From Aquisphaera giovannonii (lineage in GTDB: Bacteria; Planctomycetota; Planctomycetia; Isosphaerales; Isosphaeraceae): a stretch of DNA of 64,000 nucleotides. The stretch lies in assembly GCF_008087625.1 (NCBI RefSeq), contig NZ_CP042997.1, positions 7,502,001-7,566,000 on the forward strand, in the 5' to 3' direction. The notes beneath the pieces were generated by a model that made no database searches, had not been told where the DNA came from, and worked only from the letters and a program-made list of their open reading frames with translations. A program made the position numbers and the translations under genes. Shown piece by piece: positions 1 to 10,334 of the stretch. Each line of letters begins with the position of its first letter. The stretch's first letter is position 1.

Positions 1-267
1 CCGGGGGACAGATCCTACGACCTGGTGAGCTGGGTGCAGGACCGCCTGCATTCGCTTGCGGACGTCCCGATGCTGATCGCCTGGGGGCTGAAGGACTTCG
101 TGTTCGACCGCCCTTTCCTGGACGAGTGGATTCGGCGATTCCCCCGCGCGAAGGTCTTGCCGTTCCCCGAAGCCGGGCATTACGTGCTGGAGGACGAGGC
201 GGATGCGCTCATCCCGGCGATCCGCGACTTCCTCGGCGACGCCACGCCGGGGCCTCGGGATCGCTGA
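1..267 (+). CDS. oleB: OleB-type alpha/beta hydrolase, C-terminal part (5' end outside window)
   Basis: The frame is open from base 1 and ends at TGA 265-267, so only about 88 C-terminal residues are present. The remaining segment has the end of an alpha/beta-hydrolase fold of the haloalkane-dehalogenase type: a strand reading MLIAWGLKD, which normally carries the late acidic residue, then FPEAGHYVLEDEA, whose His is the likely catalytic histidine. The call as OleB is mainly contextual, because the next two genes are recognisable OleC and OleD. Family knowledge: OleB is a beta-lactone decarboxylase that releases the cis-olefin made by OleA, OleD and OleC. The nucleophile and the N-terminal half cannot be checked here. 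A generic hydrolase remains possible. Confidence 0.75.
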   Translation, partial: PGDRSYDLVSWVQDRLHSLADVPMLIAWGLKDFVFDRPFLDEWIRRFPRAKVLPFPEAGHYVLEDEADALIPAIRDFLGDATPGPRDR

Positions 268-300
268 GAAGGAGGGTTGCGGGGCGACGCCGGGGCCGTC

Positions 301-320
301 GGGACGCCGGGGGGCGTCCC
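301..320 (+). promoter_or_regulatory. Hairpin in the oleB-oleC gap
   Basis: GGGACGCC, a four-base GGGG loop and GGCGTCCC form a perfect 8-bp stem 33 bases after the oleB stop, inside a 174-base gap. There is no clear T-tract. It could be an intercistronic attenuator or an mRNA stability element. Function is inferred only from position. Confidence 0.3.
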
Positions 321-441
321 GCCCGACTTTCCCGCCGCATATCGGTTTCGTATCTTGATTCATCGATCGCGAGCCTCGTCCCCGGCCGCTCGCGATACGG
401 ACCGCCCCGGCGCGGGAGCCCGATGCCGATGGAGGCCATTC

Positions 442-2139
442 GTGGCGACGACCGTTGAAGAGCCACCGAACATCGCCCGGCACCTGCGTCTCATGGCGAT
501 GCGCCAGCCTCACCGGCACGCCGTCGTGGTGCCGGAGGGCCGGTCGCCCGGCGGTCGCCCGCGATACGCCCACATGACCTACCGCCAGCTCGACGCCGAA
601 GCGGACGCCATCGCTCACGGGTTGGCGGTCGCCGGCGTGGTACGCGGCTCGAGGGCCGCGGTCATGGTCAGGCCGGGGCTGGACTTCTTCGCCCTCACAT
701 TCGCCGCATTCCGCGCGGGCGTTACCCCGATCCTCATCGATCCCGGCATGGGCTTGAAGAGCCTGGGGCGGTGCATGGACGAGGCGGAGCCGGAGTTCTT
801 CTTCGGCGTCCCGAAGGCCGTCGCGGTGCGAAGGGCACTCGGATGGGGACGCGAGACCATTCGCGAGGTGTTCGTCGTCGCCCCCCGGTGGCGATGGACG
901 GGACACCGGACGCTCGACGAGATCCGGCGCCTCGGCAAGCAGAGGATGGCCCACCGTCGAGCCGACGAGCCTGTCCCTGCGCCGGAGGCCGACCCGCACG
1001 CACCGGCGGCCATCCTCTTCACGAGCGGCAGCACGGGCCCGCCCAAGGGCGCGGTGTATACTCACTCGATCTTCGAAGCCCAGGTCGAGATGTTCCGGCG
1101 GGCTTACGAAATCGAGCCGGGCGAAATCGACCTCTGCACGTTCCCCCTGTTCGCCCTCTTCGCCCCGGCGCTCGGGATGACGGCCATCGTTCCGGAGATG
1201 GACTTCACCCGCCCGGCCCGGGTCGATCCGGACCGGCTGCTGGAGACGATCGACGACTTCGGCCCGACCAACCTCTTCGGGTCGCCGGCCCTGCTCCGTC
1301 GCGTGGGGCCGGCGGCCGCGGGGCGAGGGGTCCGGCTCACCACGCTGAAGCGTGCCATCACGGCCGGCGCGCCGGCCTCGCCGCGCGTGCTGGAGGTCTT
1401 CGAGGCCCTGCTGTCGCCTCCCGCCGAGGTCTTCACCCCGTATGGCGCCACCGAGGCCATGCCGGTTGCCTCCATCGGGAGCCGGGAGATCCTGGGCACG
1501 ACACGCGTGCTGACCGAGAAGGGCGAGGGGATCTGCGTCGGCAAGCCCTTCCCGGGGATCGATGTGCGGATCATCCGGATCACCGACGAGCCGATCCCGA
1601 CGTGGTCCGAAGACCTCGAACTCCCGGACGGGGAGCCGGGCGAGATCGCCGTCGCCGGACCGATCGCGACCCGCGAGTATTTCCGCCGCCCCGACGCCAC
1701 GAGGCTCGCGAAGATTGCCGACCCGACTCGCAACTCCTTCTTCCACAGGATGGGGGACATCGGGTATCGGGACGGCTCGGGGCGGCTCTGGTTCTGCGGC
1801 CGCAAGTCGCAGCGCGTCGTGACGGCCGACACGACCCTGTTCACGATCTGCTGCGAGGGCGTCTTCGGCGCGCATCCCGACGTCACCCGCGCCGCCCTCG
1901 TCGGCGTGCGACGACGGGCGCTGACCGTGCCCGTGATGTGTGTGGAACCCGCCAGCCCTCTGGACCGGCCGGGCCGGGACAGGCTGCGTGGCGAATTGCT
2001 CGAGATGGGCTCCCGGTTCGCTCACACGAGGGGGATTCGCGACATCGTGTTCCATCCGTCATTCCCCGTCGATATCCGGCATAACTCGAAGATAAACCGC
2101 GAGATGCTCGCGGCCTGGGCGGCGAGGAAGGTCCGATGA
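442..2139 (+). CDS. oleC: OleC-type AMP-forming beta-lactone synthetase
   Basis: An adenylate-forming enzyme of the ANL superfamily, 565 residues. The ATP-binding P-loop TSGSTGPPKG lies at residues 194-203. YGATEAMP (motif A5) and GDIGYRDGSGRLWFCGRKSQ (motifs A7/A8) follow. Family knowledge: OleC converts a 2-alkyl-3-hydroxy fatty acid with ATP into a cis-beta-lactone, which OleB then decarboxylates. A longer frame opens at 277, but GTG 442 is preferred: GGAGG at 431-435 sits six bases upstream and the N-terminus then begins ATTVEEPPNIARHLR, as expected of the family. The stop overlaps the oleD start by four bases, so translation is coupled. The alternative reading, a fatty-acyl-AMP ligase, is less likely given the neighbours. 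Confidence 0.85.
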   Translation: MATTVEEPPNIARHLRLMAMRQPHRHAVVVPEGRSPGGRPRYAHMTYRQLDAEADAIAHGLAVAGVVRGSRAAVMVRPGLDFFALTFAAFRAGVTPILIDPGMGLKSLGRCMDEAEPEFFFGVPKAVAVRRALGWGRETIREVFVVAPRWRWTGHRTLDEIRRLGKQRMAHRRADEPVPAPEADPHAPAAILFTSGSTGPPKGAVYTHSIFEAQVEMFRRAYEIEPGEIDLCTFPLFALFAPALGMTAIVPEMDFTRPARVDPDRLLETIDDFGPTNLFGSPALLRRVGPAAAGRGVRLTTLKRAITAGAPASPRVLEVFEALLSPPAEVFTPYGATEAMPVASIGSREILGTTRVLTEKGEGICVGKPFPGIDVRIIRITDEPIPTWSEDLELPDGEPGEIAVAGPIATREYFRRPDATRLAKIADPTRNSFFHRMGDIGYRDGSGRLWFCGRKSQRVVTADTTLFTICCEGVFGAHPDVTRAALVGVRRRALTVPVMCVEPASPLDRPGRDRLRGELLEMGSRFAHTRGIRDIVFHPSFPVDIRHNSKINREMLAAWAARKVR

Positions 2140-3167
2140 GCGACGAGATCGATGCGCCCGTGCTGATAACCGGAGGCGGGGGGTTCCTCGGTTCCGCCAT
2201 CGCCGCCATGCTTCGCGAGCGGGGGCGGCAAGTCCGGTCGTTCGCCCGCAGCCGCCACGAAGTCCTCGACCTCATCGGGGTCGAGCAGGTCCGAGGAGAC
2301 ATCGCCGACCGTGCTGCCGTCTCGGATGCCGTCCGGGGCTGCGGCACCGTCTTCCACGTCGCGGCGCTCGCGGGCATATGGGGCCCCTATGCCGCGTACC
2401 ATCGCACCAATGTGCTGGGCACGGAGAACGTGGTCGCCGCGTGCCGCGAGCACCGGGTGCCGAGGCTCGTCTACACGAGCTCGCCCAGCGTGGTGTTCAC
2501 CGGCCATGATCTCGAGGGCGTCGACGAGTCCGCCCCTTACGCCGATCGCTACGACGCGGCCTACCCCGCGACGAAGGCCATCGCGGAGAAGCTCGTCCTG
2601 GCGAGCAACGACGCCTCGATGGCCACGGTGGCCCTCCGCCCGCATCTGATCTGGGGCCCCGGGGACAACAACATCCTCCCGCGGGTCTTCGCGAGGGCCC
2701 GCGCCAGGCGGCTTTTCCGCATCGGGGATCGCAACCCTTTGATCGACCTGACCTACATCGACAATGCCGCGATCGCTCATGTCCTCGCGGGCGAGAAACT
2801 GGCGCCCGGATCGCCGATCGCCGGCAAGGCGTACTTCGTCGCCCAGGGCCAGCCCGTGCCGCTCTGGGAGATGGTGAATCGCTTCCTCGAGATCGCCGGC
2901 ATCCCGCCCGTCCGGAGGTCCGTCCCCCGCTCGGTTGCCGTCGCGATCGGCGGGCTGATGGAGGGCCTCTACGGCGCGTTCCGCCTCTCCGGCGAACCGA
3001 GGATGACCCGCTTCCTGGCGCGAGAACTCTCCACGGCGCACTGGTATAACCTGGATGCCGCACGCCGCGACCTCGGTTACGAGCCGCTGGTCAGCATCGA
3101 GGAAGGTCTTCGCCGCCTCGCTGCTCATCTCAGTGCAAGGACGGCCCCGCCCTCCGTCCCGGCGTGA
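2136..3167 (+). CDS. oleD: OleD-type NADPH-dependent 2-alkyl-3-oxoalkanoate reductase
   Basis: A 343-residue extended short-chain dehydrogenase of the 3-beta-HSD type. The dinucleotide motif TGGGGFLGSAI is at the N-terminus, a catalytic TSSPSVVF segment follows, and YPATKAIAEK carries the YxxxK pair. Family knowledge: OleD reduces the 2-alkyl-3-keto acid made by the thiolase OleA to the beta-hydroxy acid used by OleC. The gene starts inside the oleC stop (ATGA). OleA is not in the window and would be expected upstream of base 1 or elsewhere. Codon use matches the neighbours, with no sign of recent transfer. The substrate assignment rests on synteny with oleB and oleC. Confidence 0.85.
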   Translation: MSDEIDAPVLITGGGGFLGSAIAAMLRERGRQVRSFARSRHEVLDLIGVEQVRGDIADRAAVSDAVRGCGTVFHVAALAGIWGPYAAYHRTNVLGTENVVAACREHRVPRLVYTSSPSVVFTGHDLEGVDESAPYADRYDAAYPATKAIAEKLVLASNDASMATVALRPHLIWGPGDNNILPRVFARARARRLFRIGDRNPLIDLTYIDNAAIAHVLAGEKLAPGSPIAGKAYFVAQGQPVPLWEMVNRFLEIAGIPPVRRSVPRSVAVAIGGLMEGLYGAFRLSGEPRMTRFLARELSTAHWYNLDAARRDLGYEPLVSIEEGLRRLAAHLSARTAPPSVPA

Positions 3168-3297
3168 AATTCATGCGCCGGCGCCTCTTCGAGGCGAGCG
3201 GGAAGCGGCCGTGGACGGGTCTTCTCCGTGCTTGGTTTCGAGTTGGATGCCGCGGCGCGTCAGGGGCATGGATCCGATTCATCTGCCGCATCGTACT

Positions 3298-5331
3298 TCA
3301 GGTCCGCGCCGCCGTTCGCGCCTCGGCCCTGGCGACCGGGCTCGGCCGTGAGGCATCCGGACGCGACGTTTCCCCTTCGCCCCGGAGCGACGGCCCCGGC
3401 GTTGCCGGGAGGGTGACGAAGAAGGTCGCGCCCTCGCCAAGCCGACTTTCGAGCCCGATGAGCCCTCCATGGGCCTGCACGATCTTTGAGCAGATGGCGA
3501 GGCCGGCCCCTATGCCTTCGTACTCGTCGGAGGAGTGGAGCCTGCGGAAGATGTGGAAAATCTTGTGATGGTTTCTGGGGTCGATGCCAATCCCGTTGTC
3601 CCGGACGAAGCATCGGACCATGGACGTATTCCCGGCCTCCGCATCGGCCGCCGGCGGGTGTTGACCCTCTACACCCTGGACCCCGACGACGATCCTCGGG
3701 GACTCGCTCCGGTTGTATTTGATGCCGTTGCCGATCAGGTTGGTGAAGAGGCGTTGGAGCCTCCATCGATCTCCCCTCAGGCTGACGTCCGGCCCCTCGA
3801 CGATGACTTCCGCCCCGCGTTCTCGGATGCGGGCGGATAGATCCGCCTTCACGATCTCGATGAGGTCGTGGAACGACACGTCCGAGAGTTCCCCGGCCGC
3901 CTTCCCCGCGCGGGCCGTGTTGAGCAGGCCGTTGACCATCGCATGGAGCCTGCGAGAGGCGTCGCTCAGGTGGTGGACGAGCTGCTGCCCCTGGGGATCG
4001 ATGCGGTCGGCATGGTCGCGGAGCAGGAAATCGGAATAGACCTGGAGCGTTCGGAGCGGCTCCTGGAGATCGTGGGAAACGACGTAGACGAATTCGTCGA
4101 GGTCCTCGTTCTTCTTGGAGAGCTCCGCGTTGGCGAGGGCGAGCGAGCGATTCGTCTCGCGGAGCTCCGCCTCCAGGCGGTGCTTGGCGGTCATGTCCTC
4201 GGCGACGCACCGCACCCGGTCCCCGGCCTCGCCCACACCGCGGACGACCTTGCCCCGAACCCAGACGTCGATCGTGCCCCCCTCCGCGAGCAGCCAGCGG
4301 CCCTCGGCCTCGATCGTGCCTCGCTCCTGGAGCACCGCGAAACGCCTCCGCGCGCGTTCCCGTTCGTCGGGATGGACGAACGCCTCGAAGCCCTTGCCGA
4401 GGATGTCTCCGCGTTTCCTCCGCAGGACGGATAGGAATGTCTCGTTGCACTCGATCACCCGCCCCGCGGCGTCGAGGCTGAAGCACATGGCGGGGACGCC
4501 GTCATAGAGCTCGGAATAGCGGTCCTTCAGGTCCTCGAGCTGGCGGTTGATCTCTCGGAGCTGTTCGTTGAGGCGGGTGAGCTCGCGGCTCCTCAGGCGA
4601 AGCTCCCTCTCGGCCCGGATCTTCTCGGTCACATCCGTGAGGTGGCAGCGGAGGCAGGATATTTGGTGCTCCGGCGTGTACCGCGCACTCGCGTTCAGCT
4701 CGACCGCCCGGGTCTCTCCCCGCGCGGTCTTGATGCGGAAGACGAGGCCGAGCGACTCGCCCCGCTCGATCGCCTGCTGGAACGACTCGCGGACCCTCGA
4801 TCGGTCGTCGGGGTGGACGATCTTGAGGAACGACGAGTCCCTCAAATCGCCGAGCGGCCACCCCAGGAACTCCTGCTCGGCCGGGCTCGAATCGAGCCAG
4901 CGGAAGCCCACCGGGTCTAGCCGGTTGACCATGTCCGTGATCGCGAACTCCCCCGTCCGGGCGAGATCACCGGACGAGGAGTCTTCCGGCACCGTCATGG
5001 TGTAGAGGCCGCTCCGCGTCATGACCACGTCGGAGCGTGCCGGAGGAAAGGAGGCGGCCGGCGAATTGGCGGAATCCACGGGCGGCCCTTCGGTCTTTGC
5101 CGGGGCAGCGACGGGGGGCCTTGGTTCGGGCGATGGACGCTGCCAGGCCCACACGAGCCACGTCCAGGCGAGCGGCACCGACGAGGTGGCCAGTACGAGC
5201 ACACGCTCGGAGCGGTCCACGTGCATCGACATCAGGCCGACCAGCGCGAGCCACCCCATGGCGATCAGGAACGGGGCCGCCGCGCGACGCCCGACACCCG
5301 GATCGCGGACCGGACTCCGCCGCCGGCTCAT
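3298..5331 (-). CDS. Membrane PAS-PAS sensor histidine kinase
   Basis: A 677-residue sensor kinase. Two hydrophobic segments (about residues 20-37 and 44-63) suggest a short membrane anchor, followed by a Pro/Ala-rich linker. PAS 1 spans about residues 132-240 and PAS 2 about 272-388. A helical region with the H-box VVSHDLQEPL (phospho-acceptor His420) comes next, then an ATPase domain with an N-box containing NGIKYN, then DNGIGID, and GIGAGLAIC near the end. The kinase core is of the phytochrome-like HisKA/HATPase type. ATG 5331 overlaps the stop of the upstream regulator-kinase gene by four bases (ATGA), so the two are probably co-translated and may work in one phosphorelay. PAS 1 contains a CLRCH sequence at residues 226-230. 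The signal sensed is unknown. Confidence 0.85.
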   Translation of the reverse strand: MSRRRSPVRDPGVGRRAAAPFLIAMGWLALVGLMSMHVDRSERVLVLATSSVPLAWTWLVWAWQRPSPEPRPPVAAPAKTEGPPVDSANSPAASFPPARSDVVMTRSGLYTMTVPEDSSSGDLARTGEFAITDMVNRLDPVGFRWLDSSPAEQEFLGWPLGDLRDSSFLKIVHPDDRSRVRESFQQAIERGESLGLVFRIKTARGETRAVELNASARYTPEHQISCLRCHLTDVTEKIRAERELRLRSRELTRLNEQLREINRQLEDLKDRYSELYDGVPAMCFSLDAAGRVIECNETFLSVLRRKRGDILGKGFEAFVHPDERERARRRFAVLQERGTIEAEGRWLLAEGGTIDVWVRGKVVRGVGEAGDRVRCVAEDMTAKHRLEAELRETNRSLALANAELSKKNEDLDEFVYVVSHDLQEPLRTLQVYSDFLLRDHADRIDPQGQQLVHHLSDASRRLHAMVNGLLNTARAGKAAGELSDVSFHDLIEIVKADLSARIRERGAEVIVEGPDVSLRGDRWRLQRLFTNLIGNGIKYNRSESPRIVVGVQGVEGQHPPAADAEAGNTSMVRCFVRDNGIGIDPRNHHKIFHIFRRLHSSDEYEGIGAGLAICSKIVQAHGGLIGLESRLGEGATFFVTLPATPGPSLRGEGETSRPDASRPSPVARAEARTAART

Positions 5332-6455
5332 TCGATCGCCGCCCCCTCGGCCGTCCTGGCGGAGTGGCCGCGCGGCAGCCAGATGCGGAAGCAGGCGCCC
5401 CCGTCGCTGTTGTTCTCCACGGTCAGGCGTCCCCCCTGCTCCTTGAGGATCTCCGAAGCGAGGTGGAGCCCGTAACCCGTGCCCCCCTCCTTGGTCGTGA
5501 AGAATGGCTCGAAGATGCGCCCGAGGTGACTCTCCGCGATCCCGGGCCCGTCGTCGCGGACGCTCAGGGTCACCCACGGCCCGTCGAGCTCGGCCGGGGC
5601 CACGACGACTTGGACCTTGCCGGTCCTGCGTACCGACGCGATGGCCTGCTGGGCGTTGCTGAGCAGATCGATCAGGACCTGTATGAGCCGGCCCGCGTCG
5701 GCCTTTGCACAGGCACTGGCCGGCACCTCGCAGCGGACTTCGTACGCGATGCCCCTGCTGTTCGGAGGCAATCCCTTGGAGAACAGGTCGACCGCCTCCC
5801 GCGCGACGGCGGCGGCGTCCACGTCATGGATCTGGGGCGGGCCGGAACGGACCATTGCCATGAGATGGTCGAGCCGGGACTGGAGGAGCTGGATGCCCCG
5901 CAGGATCGAATCGAGCCACTGGGGATCCTGGCGGCCCGGGTCGACATTCATCCGCAGCAGCTCCGCGCTGCCCCGGATCACCGACAGCGGGCCCCGGATC
6001 TCGTGGATGATCCCGGCCAGCAGGCGGCCGGCCTGGACGAGTTGCCGGTTGAGGGTCGTAAGTCCCAGGAGCTGTTGATACTGCACCAGGCGCTTGACCC
6101 TCGCGAGCACGAGCTCCGGTGCGGAGTCCTTGGCGACGTAGTCGTCCGCGCCGGCCTCCAGGCCCGCCAGCACATCGGCGTCATCGTGCCGGACGGTGAG
6201 CATCAGGACCGGGACATTCGCCAGCAGGCTGTTCGCACGGATCGCCCGGCAAACGGCCAGGCCGTCCATGTCTGGGAGGTTGACGTCGAGCACGACGATG
6301 TGCGGACGTTCCTGCAGCGCCTTGGGTACCGCGTCCTCCCCCCTGGCCACGTCGAAGACGGTATAGCCGCCCCGCGTCAGGATCGTGCGGAAGAGCGCGC
6401 GGTCCCCCGCGCTGTCATCGACGATCAGCACGGTGACGTTCTCTGCCATCCGCAT
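5328..6455 (-). CDS. Response regulator-histidine kinase hybrid (REC-HisKA-HATPase)
   Basis: A soluble 375-residue protein with a receiver domain first and a kinase domain second. The receiver begins VTVLIVDDS, and VVLDVNLPDMDG places the phospho-acceptor at Asp57. The kinase H-box is GIIHEIRGPLSV (His151), and the ATPase domain shows DGPGIA and the GTGYGLHLA box. There are no membrane segments. ATG 6455 is chosen because GGGA sits just upstream. ATG 6449, giving MAENVTVL, is equally possible. A longer frame to 6530 has no family-like residues. Receiver-first kinases usually get phosphoryl groups or conformational input from a partner, here possibly the overlapping PAS kinase. No output domain is present. 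Confidence 0.8.
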   Translation of the reverse strand: MRMAENVTVLIVDDSAGDRALFRTILTRGGYTVFDVARGEDAVPKALQERPHIVVLDVNLPDMDGLAVCRAIRANSLLANVPVLMLTVRHDDADVLAGLEAGADDYVAKDSAPELVLARVKRLVQYQQLLGLTTLNRQLVQAGRLLAGIIHEIRGPLSVIRGSAELLRMNVDPGRQDPQWLDSILRGIQLLQSRLDHLMAMVRSGPPQIHDVDAAAVAREAVDLFSKGLPPNSRGIAYEVRCEVPASACAKADAGRLIQVLIDLLSNAQQAIASVRRTGKVQVVVAPAELDGPWVTLSVRDDGPGIAESHLGRIFEPFFTTKEGGTGYGLHLASEILKEQGGRLTVENNSDGGACFRIWLPRGHSARTAEGAAIE

Positions 6456-6503
6456 GGTCCCGAGCGTCGAGGACGCACATCCCACACATCCGCCGCGCCT
6501 CCT

Positions 6504-6532
6504 AGCATGATCAAATCGACACCGGGTCACAA
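6504..6532 (-). promoter_or_regulatory. Candidate promoter for the two sensor-kinase genes
   Basis: On the minus strand TTGTGA (6527-6532) and CATGCT (6504-6509) are separated by 17 bp, about 50 bases upstream of the first kinase start. Box matches are moderate (3 to 4 of 6). It is back to back with the nadA promoter. Confidence 0.45.
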
Positions 6533-6556
6533 GGGTCGGGCGGCCGGACGCACTAT

Positions 6557-6586
6557 TTCAATTCCCGGGTCGCCCGAGCGTATAAT
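6557..6586 (+). promoter_or_regulatory. Promoter for nadA with consensus -10 box
   Basis: A perfect TATAAT lies at 6581-6586. The best -35 match is TTCAAT at 6557-6562 with 18-bp spacing, which is weak. Transcription would start near 6593 and leave a leader of about 70 bases before ATG 6663. The -10 box overlaps an upstream in-frame ATG, which argues against a longer nadA product. Confidence 0.65.
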
Positions 6587-6662
6587 GTGCCGTGTGCAAC
6601 GAAGGAAACCGCCCGCCGGGCACGCACATCCGGGCGGGCCTGTCCCCTGCGGGCGGACGCTC

Positions 6663-7775
6663 ATGACCAGCCTCGTCGCGGAATCGGAACCGGCCACGAT
6701 CCCCTTCGATCCGTATCGAAACCTCGCCGATGGGGACCTCGAAGAGCGGATTCGAGCCGCCAAGGAGACGCTCGGCGATTCCCTCCTGATCCTCGGTCAT
6801 CATTACCAACAAGACCAGGTGATCCAGTTCGCGGACCTGCGCGGGGACAGCCTCCGCCTCAGCCAGCTCGCGGCCCGTAGCGATGCGTGCAGGCACATCA
6901 TATTCTGCGGCGTCCACTTCATGGCCGAGACCGCCGACGTGCTCTCGCGAGAGGAGGTCGAGGTCTATCTCCCGGATCAGGCCGCCGGCTGCAGCATGGC
7001 CGACATGGCCGACCTCGACGCCGTGGAATCGGCCTGGGCGGACCTCGGCGAGGTGATCGATACGGGCGACTTGATGCCGGTGACCTACATCAATTCGACC
7101 GCCGACCTGAAGGCGTTCTGCGGCCGTCACGGGGGCATCGTCTGCACGAGCTCGAATGCTCGCGAAGTCCTGGAATGGGCCTTTGCGCGCCGGAAGCGGG
7201 CCCTCTTCTTCCCGGACCAGCACCTCGGACGGAATACGGCGAGGGGAATGGGAGTTCCCCTCTCCGAGATGCCGGTCTGGGATCCCCGGTTGCCGATGGG
7301 CGGCAACGCCCCCGAGGCCCTCGAAGCGTCACGGGTGATACTCTGGAAAGGCCACTGCTCCGTCCACCAGATGTTCAAGCCAGCCCACATCGCTCAATTT
7401 CGTCGTCAGATGCCGGGTATAAAGGTCCTCGTCCATCCCGAATGCATGATGGAAGTTGTTGACCAGGCCGATCTCGTCGGCTCGACGGAGTTCATCCTCA
7501 AGACCGTCGAACAGGCGCCCTCCGGGTCGAGCTGGGCAATCGGCACGGAACTCCACCTCGTGAATCGCCTGGCGTCCTCCAATCCGGACAAGAGCATCCA
7601 CTTCCTGTCTCCCATGGTCTGCATGTGCGCAACGATGTATCGCATCGATCTGCCGCACCTAGCCTGGTGTCTTGAAAACCTCATCCAGGGCACTCCGGTG
7701 AACCGGATCCGGGTTCCCGCCGATACGGCCCATCATGCCCGCGTGGCCCTTGATCGGATGCTGGCACTCAAGTAA
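6663..7775 (+). CDS. nadA: Quinolinate synthase NadA
   Basis: Condenses iminoaspartate with dihydroxyacetone phosphate to quinolinate in de novo NAD synthesis, using a 4Fe-4S cluster in the cytoplasm. The 370-residue product has the family motif LGHHYQQDQV near residue 45. Likely cluster ligands are Cys110 (AGCSMADM), Cys232 (KGHCSVHQMF) and Cys320 or Cys322 (PMVCMCATM). HPECMMEV at 258-265 is also typical. The frame is open far upstream (to 5037), but that part overlaps the kinase genes and is non-homologous. ATG 6663 fits family length and lies downstream of the TATAAT promoter. nadB and nadC are not adjacent, so the gene appears monocistronic. Confidence 0.95.
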   Translation: MTSLVAESEPATIPFDPYRNLADGDLEERIRAAKETLGDSLLILGHHYQQDQVIQFADLRGDSLRLSQLAARSDACRHIIFCGVHFMAETADVLSREEVEVYLPDQAAGCSMADMADLDAVESAWADLGEVIDTGDLMPVTYINSTADLKAFCGRHGGIVCTSSNAREVLEWAFARRKRALFFPDQHLGRNTARGMGVPLSEMPVWDPRLPMGGNAPEALEASRVILWKGHCSVHQMFKPAHIAQFRRQMPGIKVLVHPECMMEVVDQADLVGSTEFILKTVEQAPSGSSWAIGTELHLVNRLASSNPDKSIHFLSPMVCMCATMYRIDLPHLAWCLENLIQGTPVNRIRVPADTAHHARVALDRMLALK

Positions 7776-8032
7776 CGGATTGCCTGCCTGATTGATGCCC
7801 TCGCCGGATGCCCCATCCTTCCGTCTTTCTCCAGTCGCGAAGGATTGCGTATGCACCGGAGATTTTGGCTGAGGACAGGCAGATGTAAGTTGGAAAGTCG
7901 GCGACGCCCATAAAGATGGCCGGGATTGGAATACCCGTTGCGTGGGGCGGCGGATCGGGCTAAGTATGGGCCCGTGGAGAGATGGCACGACTTGATAGAT
8001 CCGGGATCGGATCGGATGGTGGGTGAAGCAAC

Positions 8033-10318
<2,286 letters not shown>

Positions 10319-10334
10319 AGAGGCAACGTGCCGG

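Noticed and set aside
3182-3196. CGCCTC-TTC-GAGGCG hairpin between oleD and the sensor kinase as a terminator
   Set aside because: Only 6 bp with no T-tract. Too weak to list as a feature.
5037-6662. Long in-frame upstream extension of nadA
   Set aside because: It is antisense to both kinase genes, has Arg/Pro-rich shadow composition and lies upstream of the nadA promoter.
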